This document shows, piece after piece, positions 25,519-35,195 of a DNA stretch of 64,000 nucleotides. The notes under the pieces were generated by a model that did no database searches, had not been told where the DNA came from, and saw only the letters and a list, made by a program, of their open reading frames with translations. Source of the stretch: Hyphomicrobium_A sp044507625 (GTDB taxonomy: Bacteria; Pseudomonadota; Alphaproteobacteria; Rhizobiales; Hyphomicrobiaceae); NCBI GenBank assembly GCA_044507625.1, contig JBIQJE010000004.1, forward strand, positions 248,001-312,000, read 5' to 3'. A program made the translations under genes and the position numbers. Position 1 is the stretch's first letter, and every line of letters begins with the position of its first letter.

Positions 25519-26712
25519 ATGCCCGTCACTTTCCGCCGGCGCAGCCGCAGCCGGCCCGCGTGGCCGCTGCTTATACTGCTGGCTTTCGTCGTCTCGCTGC
25601 TGCCGCATCACGCGCTCGCCCAGGGCTTCACGACGCGGGCGAAGGCGGCTGTCCTGCTCGATGCCGATACCGGTGCGATCTATTATCAGTTCAACGCCGA
25701 TCAGCCGCTGCCGCCCGCCTCCATCTCCAAGCTGATGACAGCCGCGGTCGTCTTTCGGGCGCTGAAGGAAGGGCGGCTGAAGCTCACCGACGAATTCACG
25801 ATGAGCGAGCACGCCTGGCGTACGGGCGGCGCACCCTCGCGCACGTCGTCGATGTTCGTGCCCATCAACACCACCGCAACCATCGATGAGCTGCTGAAGG
25901 GCTTGATCATCCAGTCGGGCAACGATGCCGCAATCTGTCTTGCGGAAGGTCTCGGCGGAAGCGAGGCGCAGTTCGCCAAGCGTATGACGGTCGAAGCGCG
26001 CAACATCGGCCTCAGCAAATCGACCTTTGCCAATCCGAGCGGGCTCTATGATCCCGAACAGCTCATGACCGCGCGCGAGATCGCGATCCTCGCGCGGTAT
26101 CTCATCAAGGAATATCCCGAGTACTACCCGATCTTCTCCCAGCGTCTGTTCGAATACCGCAAGCACAAGTTCTACAACCGCAACCCTCTTCTGCCGCTCG
26201 ACATCGGCGCCGACGGCCTGAAGACCGGCTTTGTGAAGGAGTCGGGCTACAATCTCGTCGGCTCGACGGTGCAGGGCGGCAAGCGGCTGATCGTCGTCGT
26301 CTTGGGTCTGGCGACCGAAGCCGAACGCACGTCGGAAGCGCGCCGTCTGCTCGACTGGGGGTATCGCAGCTTCGCGCCGGCCAAGCTCTTCGACGATGGG
26401 GAGATCGTCGGCAGCGCGCGCGTGTGGGGCGGGGAGACTTTCTTCGTGCCGCTCACCGGCAAAGGGCCCGTAACCGTGATCCTGCCCCGGGTGCCCGAGA
26501 ATCCACGTCTCAAGGCCGAAATCGTCTACGATGGGCCGCTGAAGCCACCGGTGCGCAAGGGCGACAAGGTGGCAGTGCTGCGCATCACCACGCAATCGAA
26601 CTCGGTGAACGAGATCCCGCTCTACGCGGCGCAGGATGTCGAACCCGGCGGATTGATGCGCCGGGGCCTCGATTCGCTGGCTCACATGGCGCTGAGCCTG
26701 GTGCGCCTGTAG
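25519..26712 (+). CDS. dac: D-alanyl-D-alanine carboxypeptidase (PBP5/6-like)
   Basis: 397 residues with a signal peptide (about 1-35, ending HALAQ). The three active-site motifs of S11 peptidases are complete: S68-I-S-K71 (SxxK), S133-G-N135 (SxN) and K235-T-G (KTG). A beta-sandwich domain follows (about 290-375), and the C-terminus ends in an amphipathic helix (LDSLAHMALSLVRL) that anchors PBP5-type enzymes to the inner-membrane face. It removes the terminal D-Ala from peptidoglycan stem peptides. It lies between rlpA and tmk on the same strand. Confidence 0.93.
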   Translation: MPVTFRRRSRSRPAWPLLILLAFVVSLLPHHALAQGFTTRAKAAVLLDADTGAIYYQFNADQPLPPASISKLMTAAVVFRALKEGRLKLTDEFTMSEHAWRTGGAPSRTSSMFVPINTTATIDELLKGLIIQSGNDAAICLAEGLGGSEAQFAKRMTVEARNIGLSKSTFANPSGLYDPEQLMTAREIAILARYLIKEYPEYYPIFSQRLFEYRKHKFYNRNPLLPLDIGADGLKTGFVKESGYNLVGSTVQGGKRLIVVVLGLATEAERTSEARRLLDWGYRSFAPAKLFDDGEIVGSARVWGGETFFVPLTGKGPVTVILPRVPENPRLKAEIVYDGPLKPPVRKGDKVAVLRITTQSNSVNEIPLYAAQDVEPGGLMRRGLDSLAHMALSLVRL

Positions 26713-26776
26713 GTGGCGCGCCGCAGGCCGACGTGATACCGACGCGGTTGGTTGCTGCGGTCGCGAGGCGTTAGCT

Positions 26777-27433
26777 GTGCTCGGCAAGTTCATCACCTTC
26801 GAGGGCGGAGAGGGCTCCGGCAAGTCGACCCAGGCGCGGATGCTGTCCGAGGCGCTGAACCGCGCGGGCATCGACACGCTCGTCACGCGCGAGCCCGGTG
26901 GCTCGCCCTTCGCCGAGGCGATGCGGCACGTCATTCTCGATCCGACAACGCCACCGCATTCGCCGCTGTCCGAAGCGCTGCTGTTCTATGCCGCCCGGGC
27001 CGACCATCTCGACACCGCGGTGCGTCCTGCGCTCAACGCCGGCCGATGGGTGATCTGCGACCGTTTCATCGATTCGACGCGGGTCTATCAGGGCGTCGCG
27101 GGCGGGCTGCCGGGCGAAGTCATCGACACCCTGAACGAGATGATCGTCGACCCGACCTATCCCGACCTGACGCTCGTGCTCGACATTCCCGCCGAGCTTG
27201 GCCTCGGCCGCGCGCACAGCCGCCGCGTCGACCGTTTCAACCCCGACACCGAGGCCGACGCCTACGAGAAGCGCGATCTTGCGTTCCACTGGAAGCTTCG
27301 GGAGGCGTTCTGCGAAATCGCCAAGGCCGAGCCAGAGCGCTGCGTGCTGATCGATGCCGCGCAGGATGAACGCGCGGTCTTCGACACTGTGTGGCGCGCG
27401 GTGGAGGTGCGGCTGCTGGCGCAGGTACGCTGA
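26777..27433 (+). CDS. tmk: Thymidylate kinase
   Basis: 218 residues from a GTG. The P-loop GGEGSGKST is at about 10-18, the DRF motif (CDRFIDSTRVYQG) near 95, and the LID region GRAHSRR follows. It phosphorylates dTMP to dTDP. The stop overlaps the start of holB by one base (TGATG), the usual alphaproteobacterial tmk-holB coupling. Confidence 0.95.
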   Translation: MLGKFITFEGGEGSGKSTQARMLSEALNRAGIDTLVTREPGGSPFAEAMRHVILDPTTPPHSPLSEALLFYAARADHLDTAVRPALNAGRWVICDRFIDSTRVYQGVAGGLPGEVIDTLNEMIVDPTYPDLTLVLDIPAELGLGRAHSRRVDRFNPDTEADAYEKRDLAFHWKLREAFCEIAKAEPERCVLIDAAQDERAVFDTVWRAVEVRLLAQVR

Positions 27434-28566
27434 TGGCACGCGCGCCCGCCGCCGCAGAGATCGAGGCGCTGCCGGAGGCCGACCGGCTGGCCGATTTTCC
27501 GCACCCGCGCGAAACGGAACGCCTCTTCGGCCATAGCGCCGTCGAAGCGGCCTTGGCCGGTGCGCTCGCCAGCGGGCGCGTGCATCACGCGTGGCTGCTG
27601 TCAGGCCCGCGCGGCATCGGCAAGGCGACGCTGGCGTATCGTTTCGCCCGCGCGGCGCTCGCCGAGCGGCGGGAGCGCGACCCGTCGGGAAGCAGCCTTG
27701 CCATCGCGCCCGAGACCACAGCCGCGCGCCAGGTTCGCGCGCTATCCCATCCCGGATTGCTTCTCATTCGCCGGCCCTACGACATCAAAGCCAAGCGCTT
27801 CGCGACCTCCATTCCGGTGGACGAGGTGCGGCGGCTGCGCTCGTTCCTGTCCCATCGCGCAGCCGGGGACGGCTGGCGCGTCGTCATCGTGGACGAGGCG
27901 AACGAGCTCAACGTCAACGCGGCGAACGCCCTTTTGAAATCCCTGGAGGAGCCGCCCGAGCGTACCGTCTTCCTGCTGGTATCCTCTGCGCCAGGGCAAC
28001 TCGTGCCGACCATCCGCTCGCGATGCCGTGCGCTCGCGCTGTCGCCGCTCGAGCGGGAGGATTTGCACGCCGCCACCGCGCAGGCGCTCAAGGCCGCGGA
28101 TATGCCGCCGCCGCCTGACGGCGATTGGACGGCACTGGAAGATTTGGCGGAGGGCAGCGTCGGGCGTCTCCTCGGCTTGCTCGGAGCCGGCGGCATCGAG
28201 CTGCAGGGCCGGATCATGCGGCTGCTGGAGTCGCTCCCGAAGGTCGACTGGCGCGCCGTGCATACGCTTTCGGACGAGCTGCAACCTACCGCCGCGCACG
28301 CCCGTTTCGAACTCTTTTTCGAATTGCTGCTCAATGCGTTGGCGCGGACGATCCGCACCGCCGCCACGGGTGAAGGAAGCCCCGCGGAGAGGGCACTGGC
28401 GGAGCGGCTCATGGGCGAGGGGCGGCTTGCGTCCTTCGCCGCCCTGTGGGAAAGAATAGCCCGCGAAAGGGCCGACACGGTTGCGCTCAATCTCGACCGC
28501 AAGGGGTTGATCCTCGAGACCGTGACCGGCCTGGCCGCCGCCGCACAACAACGAAAGCCCGCCTGA
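27433..28566 (+). CDS. holB: DNA polymerase III subunit delta'
   Basis: 377 residues, starting within the tmk stop (TGATG). Clamp-loader AAA+ fold: a P-loop-like SGPRGIGKATL near 51-61, VVIVDEANELNVNAANALLKSLEEPP (sensor and Walker-B-like region) near 150-176, and SRC in IRSRCRAL near 196. The N-terminus is slightly extended relative to E. coli. Delta' is the stator of the gamma complex that loads the beta clamp. The order tmk-holB-metG-tatD matches other Hyphomicrobiales. Confidence 0.93.
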   Translation: MARAPAAAEIEALPEADRLADFPHPRETERLFGHSAVEAALAGALASGRVHHAWLLSGPRGIGKATLAYRFARAALAERRERDPSGSSLAIAPETTAARQVRALSHPGLLLIRRPYDIKAKRFATSIPVDEVRRLRSFLSHRAAGDGWRVVIVDEANELNVNAANALLKSLEEPPERTVFLLVSSAPGQLVPTIRSRCRALALSPLEREDLHAATAQALKAADMPPPPDGDWTALEDLAEGSVGRLLGLLGAGGIELQGRIMRLLESLPKVDWRAVHTLSDELQPTAAHARFELFFELLLNALARTIRTAATGEGSPAERALAERLMGEGRLASFAALWERIARERADTVALNLDRKGLILETVTGLAAAAQQRKPA

Positions 28567-28698
28567 GAAGATGCACGCGCCGCGCCGATTTGCTCCGATT
28601 GCATCGCGCACCGCCCGAATGTGAGGCGGCCTGACCGGCTGCGCGCCGGCATTCTCGACAGCCGAACACATTCGCATCTTTTCCGAGGACCCTAGTCC

Positions 28699-30345
28699 AT
28701 GAGCGGGCGCCCCAAGTTCTACATCACGACGGCCATTTCCTATCCCAATGGCCAGCCGCACATCGGCCATGCCTACGAGGCCATCGCCACGGACGCGATC
28801 GCGCGCTTCGAGCGGCTCGACGGTAAGGACGTCTACTTCCTCACCGGCACCGACGAGCACGGGCTGAAGATGAAGCAGACGGCGGGCAAGGAGGGGGTTA
28901 CGCCGCGGGAGCTTGCCGACCGCAACGCGGCGCGCTTCCGCGAGATGGTCGAGACGCTCGGCCTCTCCAACGATGACTTCATCCGCACCACCGAGGCGCG
29001 CCATTACCGCTCTTCGGAGGAGATCTGGCGGCGGATGGAGAAGGCCGGCGACATCTTCCTCAAGACGTATTCCGGCTGGTACTCGGTGCGCGATGAGGCT
29101 TTCTACAACGAGAGCGAGACGACCGTCGGCGAGGACGGCGTTCGCCGCGGCCCGCAGGCCACGCCTGTCGAGTGGACGGAGGAGGAGACCTATTTCTTCC
29201 GCCTCTCCGCCTACGAGGACCGGCTGCTCGCGCACTATGACGCGAACCCGGATTTCATCCTGCCGCCCGAGCGCCGCAACGAAGTGACGAGCTTCGTCCG
29301 GGGCGGACTGGAGGATCTGTCGATCTCGCGCACGACGCTCGACTGGGGCATTCCGGTGCCGGAGGCGGCGTCCGGGCAGGGCCGCAACGGGGCGCCGCAC
29401 GTCATGTACGTGTGGGTCGATGCGCTGACGAACTACATCACGGGCGTGGGCTTCCCCGACGAGAAAAGCCCGCTGTGGCACTACTGGCCCGCCGACGTGC
29501 ACGTCATCGGCAAGGACATCCTGCGCTTCCACGCGGTCTATTGGCCCGCCTTCCTGATGTCGGCGGGGCTCGAGCTGCCCAAGCGCGTCTTCAGCCACGG
29601 CTTCGTGCTTTCCAAGGGCGAGAAGATGTCGAAGTCGGTCGGCAATGTCGTCGATCCGTTCGACCTCGTGAAAGCCTATGGCCAGGAGCAGGTGCGCTAC
29701 TTCTTCCTGCGCGAGGTGAACTTCGGCCAGGACGGCAACTATTCGCCGGAGGCGATCGCCAACCGCATCAACGCCGACCTCGCGAACGACCTCGGCAATC
29801 TCGCGCAGCGCTCGCTGTCGATGATCAACAAGAACTGCGGCGCACGGGTGCCGGAGCCGGGCGAATTCACGGAAGCCGACAAGGCCATCCTGGCAGCCGC
29901 GGATGGGCTCTACGCCAAGGTGCGCGAGGCGATGGACCGTCAGGCGATCACGCGCTACCTCGACGCCGTCTGGGCGGTGGTGGCGGACGCGAACCGCTAC
30001 TTCGCCGGCGAGGAGCCGTGGGCCAAGAAGAAAACCGATCCCAAGCGCATGGAGACGATCCTCTATGTGACGGCGGAAGTGGTGCGGCAGATCGCCATTC
30101 TGGCGGCGCCTGTGACGCCGCAGGCTGCCGAAAAGCTGCTCGGCTACTTGGGCCAGCCCGCCGAAGCACACACATTCAGTGCGCTGGGCGAGGCGGGGCG
30201 TCTGAAGCCCGGCACGGAGCTGCCCGAGCCGTCGGGCGTCTTCCCGCGCTATGTGGCGCCTGAGGCGGACAGCGACGGCAAGGGTGAGCCCAAGCCGAAA
30301 CAGGACAAGCCCAAGAAGCAGAAGGATGCGAAGGGGCAGGCGTGA
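28699..30345 (+). CDS. metG: Methionyl-tRNA synthetase
   Basis: 548 residues. The HIGH motif is in PNGQPHIGHAYEA near residue 17 and the KMSKS motif in KGEKMSKSVGN near 311. The connective-peptide region (about 120-160) lacks the zinc-binding cysteine pairs of E. coli MetRS, and there is no C-terminal tRNA-binding OB domain; instead a short Lys/Pro-rich tail (KPKQDKPKKQKDAK) may help bind tRNA. This is the shorter class common in alphaproteobacteria. The stop overlaps the tatD start (TGATG). Confidence 0.95.
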   Translation: MSGRPKFYITTAISYPNGQPHIGHAYEAIATDAIARFERLDGKDVYFLTGTDEHGLKMKQTAGKEGVTPRELADRNAARFREMVETLGLSNDDFIRTTEARHYRSSEEIWRRMEKAGDIFLKTYSGWYSVRDEAFYNESETTVGEDGVRRGPQATPVEWTEEETYFFRLSAYEDRLLAHYDANPDFILPPERRNEVTSFVRGGLEDLSISRTTLDWGIPVPEAASGQGRNGAPHVMYVWVDALTNYITGVGFPDEKSPLWHYWPADVHVIGKDILRFHAVYWPAFLMSAGLELPKRVFSHGFVLSKGEKMSKSVGNVVDPFDLVKAYGQEQVRYFFLREVNFGQDGNYSPEAIANRINADLANDLGNLAQRSLSMINKNCGARVPEPGEFTEADKAILAAADGLYAKVREAMDRQAITRYLDAVWAVVADANRYFAGEEPWAKKKTDPKRMETILYVTAEVVRQIAILAAPVTPQAAEKLLGYLGQPAEAHTFSALGEAGRLKPGTELPEPSGVFPRYVAPEADSDGKGEPKPKQDKPKKQKDAKGQA

Positions 30346-31151
30346 TGCTCGTCGACCACCATTGCCATCTCGATTTCGAGCAGCTCGCCGCCGACCGCGA
30401 CGGGCTGCTCGCGCGCGCCAAGGCGGCGGGTGTCGGGATCATGGTGACGATCTCGACACGCGTGCGCCAGCTTCCGACGCTGCTCGATATCTGCGCCGCG
30501 CACGACAACATCTACTGCTCGGTCGGCACGCATCCGCATAATGCCGATGAGGAGCGAGGCATCCCGGCCGATGAGCTGGTGCGTCTCGCCGAGCATCCGA
30601 AAGTCGTCGCGATCGGCGAGGCAGGGCTCGACTACTTCTACAAAAAGGGCTCGCCCGAGGCACAGGCGGAAGGCTTCCGTGCGCATATCGAAGCGGCGCG
30701 GCGCACCGGTCTGCCGCTCGAGATCCACACGCGGGACGCCGACGCCGATACCATCGCCATTCTCGAAGAGGCATACGCCGAGGGCGGGCCGTTCCCCGCG
30801 ATCCTGCACTGCTATACTGGCGGGCCGGAGCTTGCGGCGCGGGCGGTCGAGCTCGGGCTCTTTGTGTCGTTCACGGGCGTGCTGACGTTCAAGAAGAACG
30901 ATGCGCTGCGCGAGATCGCGCGCAACGTTCCGCTCGACCGTCTGCTGGTTGAGACCGATGCTCCGTACCTCGCGCCGGAGCCCTTCCGCGGCAAGACGAA
31001 CGAGCCCGCCTACGTGGTGCACACGGCGGCGACACTCGCGAACGTGAAGGGCGTATCGGACGAGGAAATTGCGCGCGCGACGAGCGACAACTTCTTCCGG
31101 CTCTTCCGCAAGGTGAAGCGTCCCGCCGACGCCGGTAGCGCCGCCGCATGA
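30345..31151 (+). CDS. tatD: TatD family metal-dependent DNase
   Basis: 268 residues. The amidohydrolase-like metal ligands are visible: H6-x-H8 in VDHHCHLDF, the glutamate in AIGEAGLDY, LEIHTRDA, ILHCYTG and VETDAPYLAPEPFRG. TatD-type enzymes are 3'-5' exonucleases and AP-type repair enzymes in the cytoplasm. The start overlaps the metG stop (TGATG) and the stop overlaps the next gene (ATGA), so all three are translationally coupled. Confidence 0.93.
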   Translation: MLVDHHCHLDFEQLAADRDGLLARAKAAGVGIMVTISTRVRQLPTLLDICAAHDNIYCSVGTHPHNADEERGIPADELVRLAEHPKVVAIGEAGLDYFYKKGSPEAQAEGFRAHIEAARRTGLPLEIHTRDADADTIAILEEAYAEGGPFPAILHCYTGGPELAARAVELGLFVSFTGVLTFKKNDALREIARNVPLDRLLVETDAPYLAPEPFRGKTNEPAYVVHTAATLANVKGVSDEEIARATSDNFFRLFRKVKRPADAGSAAA

Positions 31152-31945
31152 CCTACCGCGCCACGATCCTCGGCTGCGGCTCATCCGGCGGCGTGCCCCG
31201 GATCGGAACCATGTGGGGCGCGTGCGATCCGCAGAACCCGAAGAACCGGCGCTGGCGATGCAGCATGCTGGTGGAGCGCATCGGCAAGCCGCGCCACACG
31301 ACGGTGCTGATCGATACCTCGCCCGATCTGCGCGAGCAACTTCTCAGCGTGCGCTGCGAAGCGCTGGACGGCGTGCTCTACACGCACGATCACGCCGATC
31401 ACACGCACGGCATCGATGATCTGCGCATGGTCGCCTATGCGATGAAAAAGCGGCTCGACGTGTGGATGGACGCCGAGACCGGGCGCAGCATCACCGACCG
31501 CTTCGGCTATTGCTTCGAGAAGCCCGCAGGATCGAACTATCCTCCGATCCTCACCGCGCATGCGATCGAGGTGCCGACGCCCATTCGCGTCGATGGACCG
31601 TCGGGCGCGATCGAGGCGATTCCGATCCCGCAGGCGCATGGCGATATGAGCACGCTTGCGTTCCGCATCGGCGGGCTGGCCTATTCGCCGGACGTGAGCG
31701 ACATCTCCGATGCCTCGGCGGCCCAGCTCGAAGGCCTCGATGTGTGGATCGTCGATGCGCTCCGCTACATTGCGCATCCGAGCCATTTCAGCGTGAAGCA
31801 GGCGTTGGCATGGATCGAGCGCCTGAAGCCGAAACGCGCGATCCTCACGCACATGACGACCGACCTCGATTACGAGGCGCTGCGGCGCGAACTGCCGGAC
31901 AACGTCGAGCCGGCCTACGACGGCATGGCGGTCGAGTTCCGCTGA
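31148..31945 (+). CDS. MBL-fold hydrolase, PhnP-like
   Basis: 265 residues. The zinc motif THDHADH (H80, H82, D84, H85) and the N-terminal GCGSSGGVPRIG identify the PhnP/RNase Z-related group, phosphodiesterases acting on cyclic phosphates or nucleotides. The substrate is not known. Three conserved cysteines near the N-terminus (residues 10, 26 and 38) may support a structural zinc, as in PhnP. Its start overlaps the tatD stop by four bases; a TatD-MBL pair after metG is the standard arrangement in this order. Confidence 0.9.
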   Translation: MTYRATILGCGSSGGVPRIGTMWGACDPQNPKNRRWRCSMLVERIGKPRHTTVLIDTSPDLREQLLSVRCEALDGVLYTHDHADHTHGIDDLRMVAYAMKKRLDVWMDAETGRSITDRFGYCFEKPAGSNYPPILTAHAIEVPTPIRVDGPSGAIEAIPIPQAHGDMSTLAFRIGGLAYSPDVSDISDASAAQLEGLDVWIVDALRYIAHPSHFSVKQALAWIERLKPKRAILTHMTTDLDYEALRRELPDNVEPAYDGMAVEFR

Positions 31946-31960
31946 TCCCTCACGCGGCGC

Positions 31961-32710
31961 CTAAGCGCCGGACGTCGCCTGCTGCTGCTTGAGCCAATCG
32001 GCGAAATCGACGACGCGTCCGGTGAAGTCGCACGACGGCGAAGCGAGTTCGAGGAATAGCGGCACCAGCTCTTCCGGCGCATGCAACTTCTGCGGATCCT
32101 CTCCCGGAAACGCCTTCGCGCGCATCGCCGTGCGGATGGGACCGGGATTGACGAGGTTCACGCACAGGTCGGAGCTCTCGACCTCATTGGCGTAGGTTTT
32201 CGCCAGCGCTTCGAGCCCGGCCTTCGACACAGCATAGGGACCCCAGTAGGCATACTTGCCGCTCGCTGCACCCGACGTGACGAACACCACGCGGCCCGCA
32301 TCCGAGCGCTTCAGCACCGGGTCGAGCGTGCGAATCAGCCGCCAGTTGGCGGACAGGTTGATGTCGAGCACCTGGCTCCAGGCGTCCTCGGTGACATGCT
32401 GCAACGGTGACAGCGGACCGAGCACGCCCGCATTGCCGATGAAGATGTCGAGCTTACCCCAGCGCTGATAGATCGTCGGGCCCAGCTGATCGATCTTGTC
32501 ACCGTTGCCGAGATCGAGCTGCAGCAGCGTCGCCTTGCCGCCACGGCGCCGGATCTCGTCGTCGAGCTCTTCGAGGGCGCCGACGGTGCGCGCCACGAGG
32601 ATGAGATGGGCACCTGCCTTGGCCAGCCCGAGTGCTACGGCGCGGCCGATGCCGCGCGAAGCACCGGTGACGAGGGCGAGACGATCCTTGAGGGGTTTTT
32701 TCTGCGTCAT
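31961..32710 (-). CDS. SDR family oxidoreductase
   Basis: 249 residues. The NAD(P)-binding motif TGASRGIG is at about 14-21, GNAG (NNAG-like) near 90, and the catalytic Tyr and Lys in YAVSKAG near 160-166; the catalytic serine is in VTSGAASG. This is a classical short-chain dehydrogenase. The ATG at 32710 is preferred over a TTG nine codons earlier. It lies downstream of purF on the same strand with 194 bases between, and ends 15 bases from the convergent MBL gene. The substrate is unknown. Confidence 0.85.
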   Translation of the reverse strand: MTQKKPLKDRLALVTGASRGIGRAVALGLAKAGAHLILVARTVGALEELDDEIRRRGGKATLLQLDLGNGDKIDQLGPTIYQRWGKLDIFIGNAGVLGPLSPLQHVTEDAWSQVLDINLSANWRLIRTLDPVLKRSDAGRVVFVTSGAASGKYAYWGPYAVSKAGLEALAKTYANEVESSDLCVNLVNPGPIRTAMRAKAFPGEDPQKLHAPEELVPLFLELASPSCDFTGRVVDFADWLKQQQATSGA

Positions 32711-32904
32711 GAGCTTTGTTTTGCGCTGCCTCGACAATCGGCCCCCGCGTTTTACCGGAAGCCGATCGAGAAGAGCTAATAGACCAAGGGCGGACGGGGC
32801 AACCCCGGACCGGCGCCGCTTCGGAGCCTACCGATCCAACGGCTGAACCGTCTGCTCAGGAATGTGCCGGAAACTCAGCCTTTTGGCGTTGATGGGCGCG
32901 GGGC

Positions 32905-34413
32905 TCAGCCCACCTCGGCGAGCAACGACAACTGCCGTGGAATGGCGTGGCCGCTCTTGTCGGTGAGCGGCGTTGGGTATTCGCCGGTAAAGCAGTGATC
33001 GGTGAACTGCGGGCTGCGGTTGTCGCGGCCGTCGAACCCGACGGCGCGGTAAATGCCATCGACGGAAAGGAACGCGAGGCTGTCGACGCCGAGAAACTCG
33101 CGCATGCCGGCGAGATCCTTCTGCGCGGCGAGAAGGTCGGCGCTGTCGGGCGTATCGATGCCGTAATAATCGGGGTGGGTGATCGGGGGCGAGGAGATGC
33201 GCATGTGCACTTCGCGCGCGCCCGATTCGTACATGAGCTGGGCGATCTTCTTGGAGGTGGTGCCGCGCACAACGCTGTCGTCGACGAGCACGATGCGTTT
33301 GCCGCGAATGATGCTGGCGTTGGCCGAGTGTTTCAGCTTCACGCCGAGATCGCGGATGCGCTGCTCGGGGGCGATGAAGGTGCGGCCGACGTAGTGGTTG
33401 CGGATGATGCCGAGCTCGAACGGCACATTGGAGGCCTGCGCGAAGCCGATGGCGGCGGGAACGCCGGAGTCCGGGATCGGCACGATGACGTCCACGTCGG
33501 CGGGTGCTTCCTGCGCGAGCTGCACGCCCATCTGCTTGCGGATGTCATAAACAGTTCGCCCGCCGATCACGCTGTCCGGGCGGGCGAAGTAAATGTATTC
33601 GAAGATGCAGGGGCGGGCGGGGCGAATCGGGAAGGGCCGATGGCTCTCGATGCCGTCCTTGGTGATGACCACCACTTCGCCGTTGTCGACCTCGCGGATG
33701 AACTCCGCGCCCACCATGTCGAGCGCGCACGTCTCCGATGCGAGCACGTAGGCGGAGCCGAGACGGCCGAGGACGAGCGGGCGAATGCCGACGGGGTCAC
33801 GCGCGCCGATCAGCATGTCGTTGGTGAGGCCGACGAGGGCATAGGCGCCTTCGATCTGGCGGATCGCATCCACGAAGCGCTCGACGATCCGGCGCTTATT
33901 GGAGCGGGAGAGAAGATGCAGGATGACCTCCGTGTCGGAGGTCGACTGACAGATGGCGCCGGTGGAGATCAGCTCCTGGCGTACCGTCAGGGCGTTGGTG
34001 AGATTGCCGTTGTGGGCGACGGCGAAGCCGCCCGTGTCGATGTCGGCGAAGAGCGGCTGCACGTTGCGGAGCACGGCATCGCCGCAGGTCGAATAGCGGT
34101 TGTGCCCGATGGCGATGTGGCCGGCGAGGCGCTCGATCACGTTGGCGCGGGAGAAGTTGTCGCCGACGAGGCCCATGCGGCGCTCGGAGTGGAACTGCTG
34201 GCCGTCATAGGAGACGATGCCGCAGGCTTCCTGGCCACGGTGCTGCAGAGCATGGAGGCCGAGGGCGGTGAGGGCGCCTGCGTCGGGGTGCCCAAAAACA
34301 CCGAAGACCCCGCATTCCTCGCGGAGTCTGTCGTCACCGTAGCGCAGATATCCAGGCCCCCGCAGTTTGGCATCCTCGCCAAAGCATCGAGTGTCCTCGA
34401 GCTCCTGGTTCAT
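32905..34413 (-). CDS. purF: Amidophosphoribosyltransferase
   Basis: 502 residues. A propeptide of 33 residues precedes the catalytic C34 (LREECGVFG), the N-terminal nucleophile of the glutamine amidotransferase domain. The PRPP-binding motif VLVDDSVVRGTTS is near residue 355. It catalyses the first step of purine synthesis. Of the four cysteines that hold the 4Fe-4S cluster in Bacillus PurF, two positions are changed here (HPDYYGID and QFTDHCFTG), so no cluster is expected. The start has GGGAGG six bases upstream. It follows cvpA, the usual pairing. Confidence 0.96.
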   Translation of the reverse strand: MNQELEDTRCFGEDAKLRGPGYLRYGDDRLREECGVFGVFGHPDAGALTALGLHALQHRGQEACGIVSYDGQQFHSERRMGLVGDNFSRANVIERLAGHIAIGHNRYSTCGDAVLRNVQPLFADIDTGGFAVAHNGNLTNALTVRQELISTGAICQSTSDTEVILHLLSRSNKRRIVERFVDAIRQIEGAYALVGLTNDMLIGARDPVGIRPLVLGRLGSAYVLASETCALDMVGAEFIREVDNGEVVVITKDGIESHRPFPIRPARPCIFEYIYFARPDSVIGGRTVYDIRKQMGVQLAQEAPADVDVIVPIPDSGVPAAIGFAQASNVPFELGIIRNHYVGRTFIAPEQRIRDLGVKLKHSANASIIRGKRIVLVDDSVVRGTTSKKIAQLMYESGAREVHMRISSPPITHPDYYGIDTPDSADLLAAQKDLAGMREFLGVDSLAFLSVDGIYRAVGFDGRDNRSPQFTDHCFTGEYPTPLTDKSGHAIPRQLSLLAEVG

Positions 34414-34483
34414 CGTCACCTCCCGCTGGTGCCGCTCCGCTGCCCGATGTGAACGCACATTAACGCCGGCCAATGCCGCTGGA

Positions 34484-35137
34484 TCAGCTCGCGTGCACCC
34501 GCCACGTGACAGAAATATGATATCTTCCCGCCGCTTCAAGCGCCAATTCGTCGCTTCGGCGAATTTCCAGTGAACCCTGTTGCTGAGGCTGCGCCGGCTG
34601 CTCCTCCTGGCCCGGAGGGGCCGTCAGCGAGGAGGGCATATAAGCCTCCAGAACGTAGCGGATCGAATCCCCGGTGCCCTTGATGTACGGGAGGGTCTTG
34701 GCTTCCCGCACCCAGGGGAAATGCTGGTTCTGATCGGGGAAGAAGGCCTCGTAGAACATGTAGGGGATGACGATCAGGATAAATCCGCGCACCACCCCGA
34801 AGATGAAGCCGAGTACGCGGTCGACCATGCCGATGCGGCTGTCGAGGATCGCGTCCGAAAGGCGCGCGGTAATGAGGTGCACGACGATGAGTACGATGAG
34901 GAAGATCACCGCGCCGACGACGATCTGGGCGACGGTCCTCTGGGTGCCCATCTGGGCTGCCATGTCTTCCGCGAAGGGTTTGTGAAAGATCACGAAATAG
35001 AGAACCGCGGCGGCGGCCACGGCCCAGGAGACGATCGAGAGCATCTCGCGGGCAAAGCCGCGATACATGGCGAGCAGGCCGGAGATGAAGCACACGGCGA
35101 GCACGGCGGCATCGAGATATGTGATCGGCCCGAGCAT
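34484..35137 (-). CDS. cvpA: CvpA family membrane protein
   Basis: 217 residues with four predicted membrane spans in the first 140 residues (ITYLDAAVLAVCFISGLLA, SIVSWAVAAAAVLYFVIF, IVVGAVIFLIVLIVVHLI, VLGFIFGVVRGFILIVIPYM). The C-terminus is cytoplasmic and polar with a Gln/Pro-rich stretch. CvpA was named for colicin V production in E. coli and is linked to membrane stress; its molecular role is unclear. Its position 70 bases before purF is conserved in many proteobacteria. Confidence 0.9.
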   Translation of the reverse strand: MLGPITYLDAAVLAVCFISGLLAMYRGFAREMLSIVSWAVAAAAVLYFVIFHKPFAEDMAAQMGTQRTVAQIVVGAVIFLIVLIVVHLITARLSDAILDSRIGMVDRVLGFIFGVVRGFILIVIPYMFYEAFFPDQNQHFPWVREAKTLPYIKGTGDSIRYVLEAYMPSSLTAPPGQEEQPAQPQQQGSLEIRRSDELALEAAGRYHISVTWRVHAS

Positions 35138-35195
35138 GGTCTAGAAAGCTCCGTTACACGGCGGTTCGGGGCGGTTCGGCGCCCGGCGCCGCCTG

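Noticed and set aside
27742..30171. 809-codon open frame on the minus strand across holB and metG
   Set aside because: It is antisense to two clear genes, is rich in Arg, His, Val and Asp as expected from the reverse of GC-rich codons, and has no ribosome-binding site or recognisable domain.
32947..34452. 501-codon plus-strand frame opposite purF
   Set aside because: Composition (Asp, Glu, Val, Ala, His) is that of a codon-bias shadow; purF is unambiguous in the other strand.
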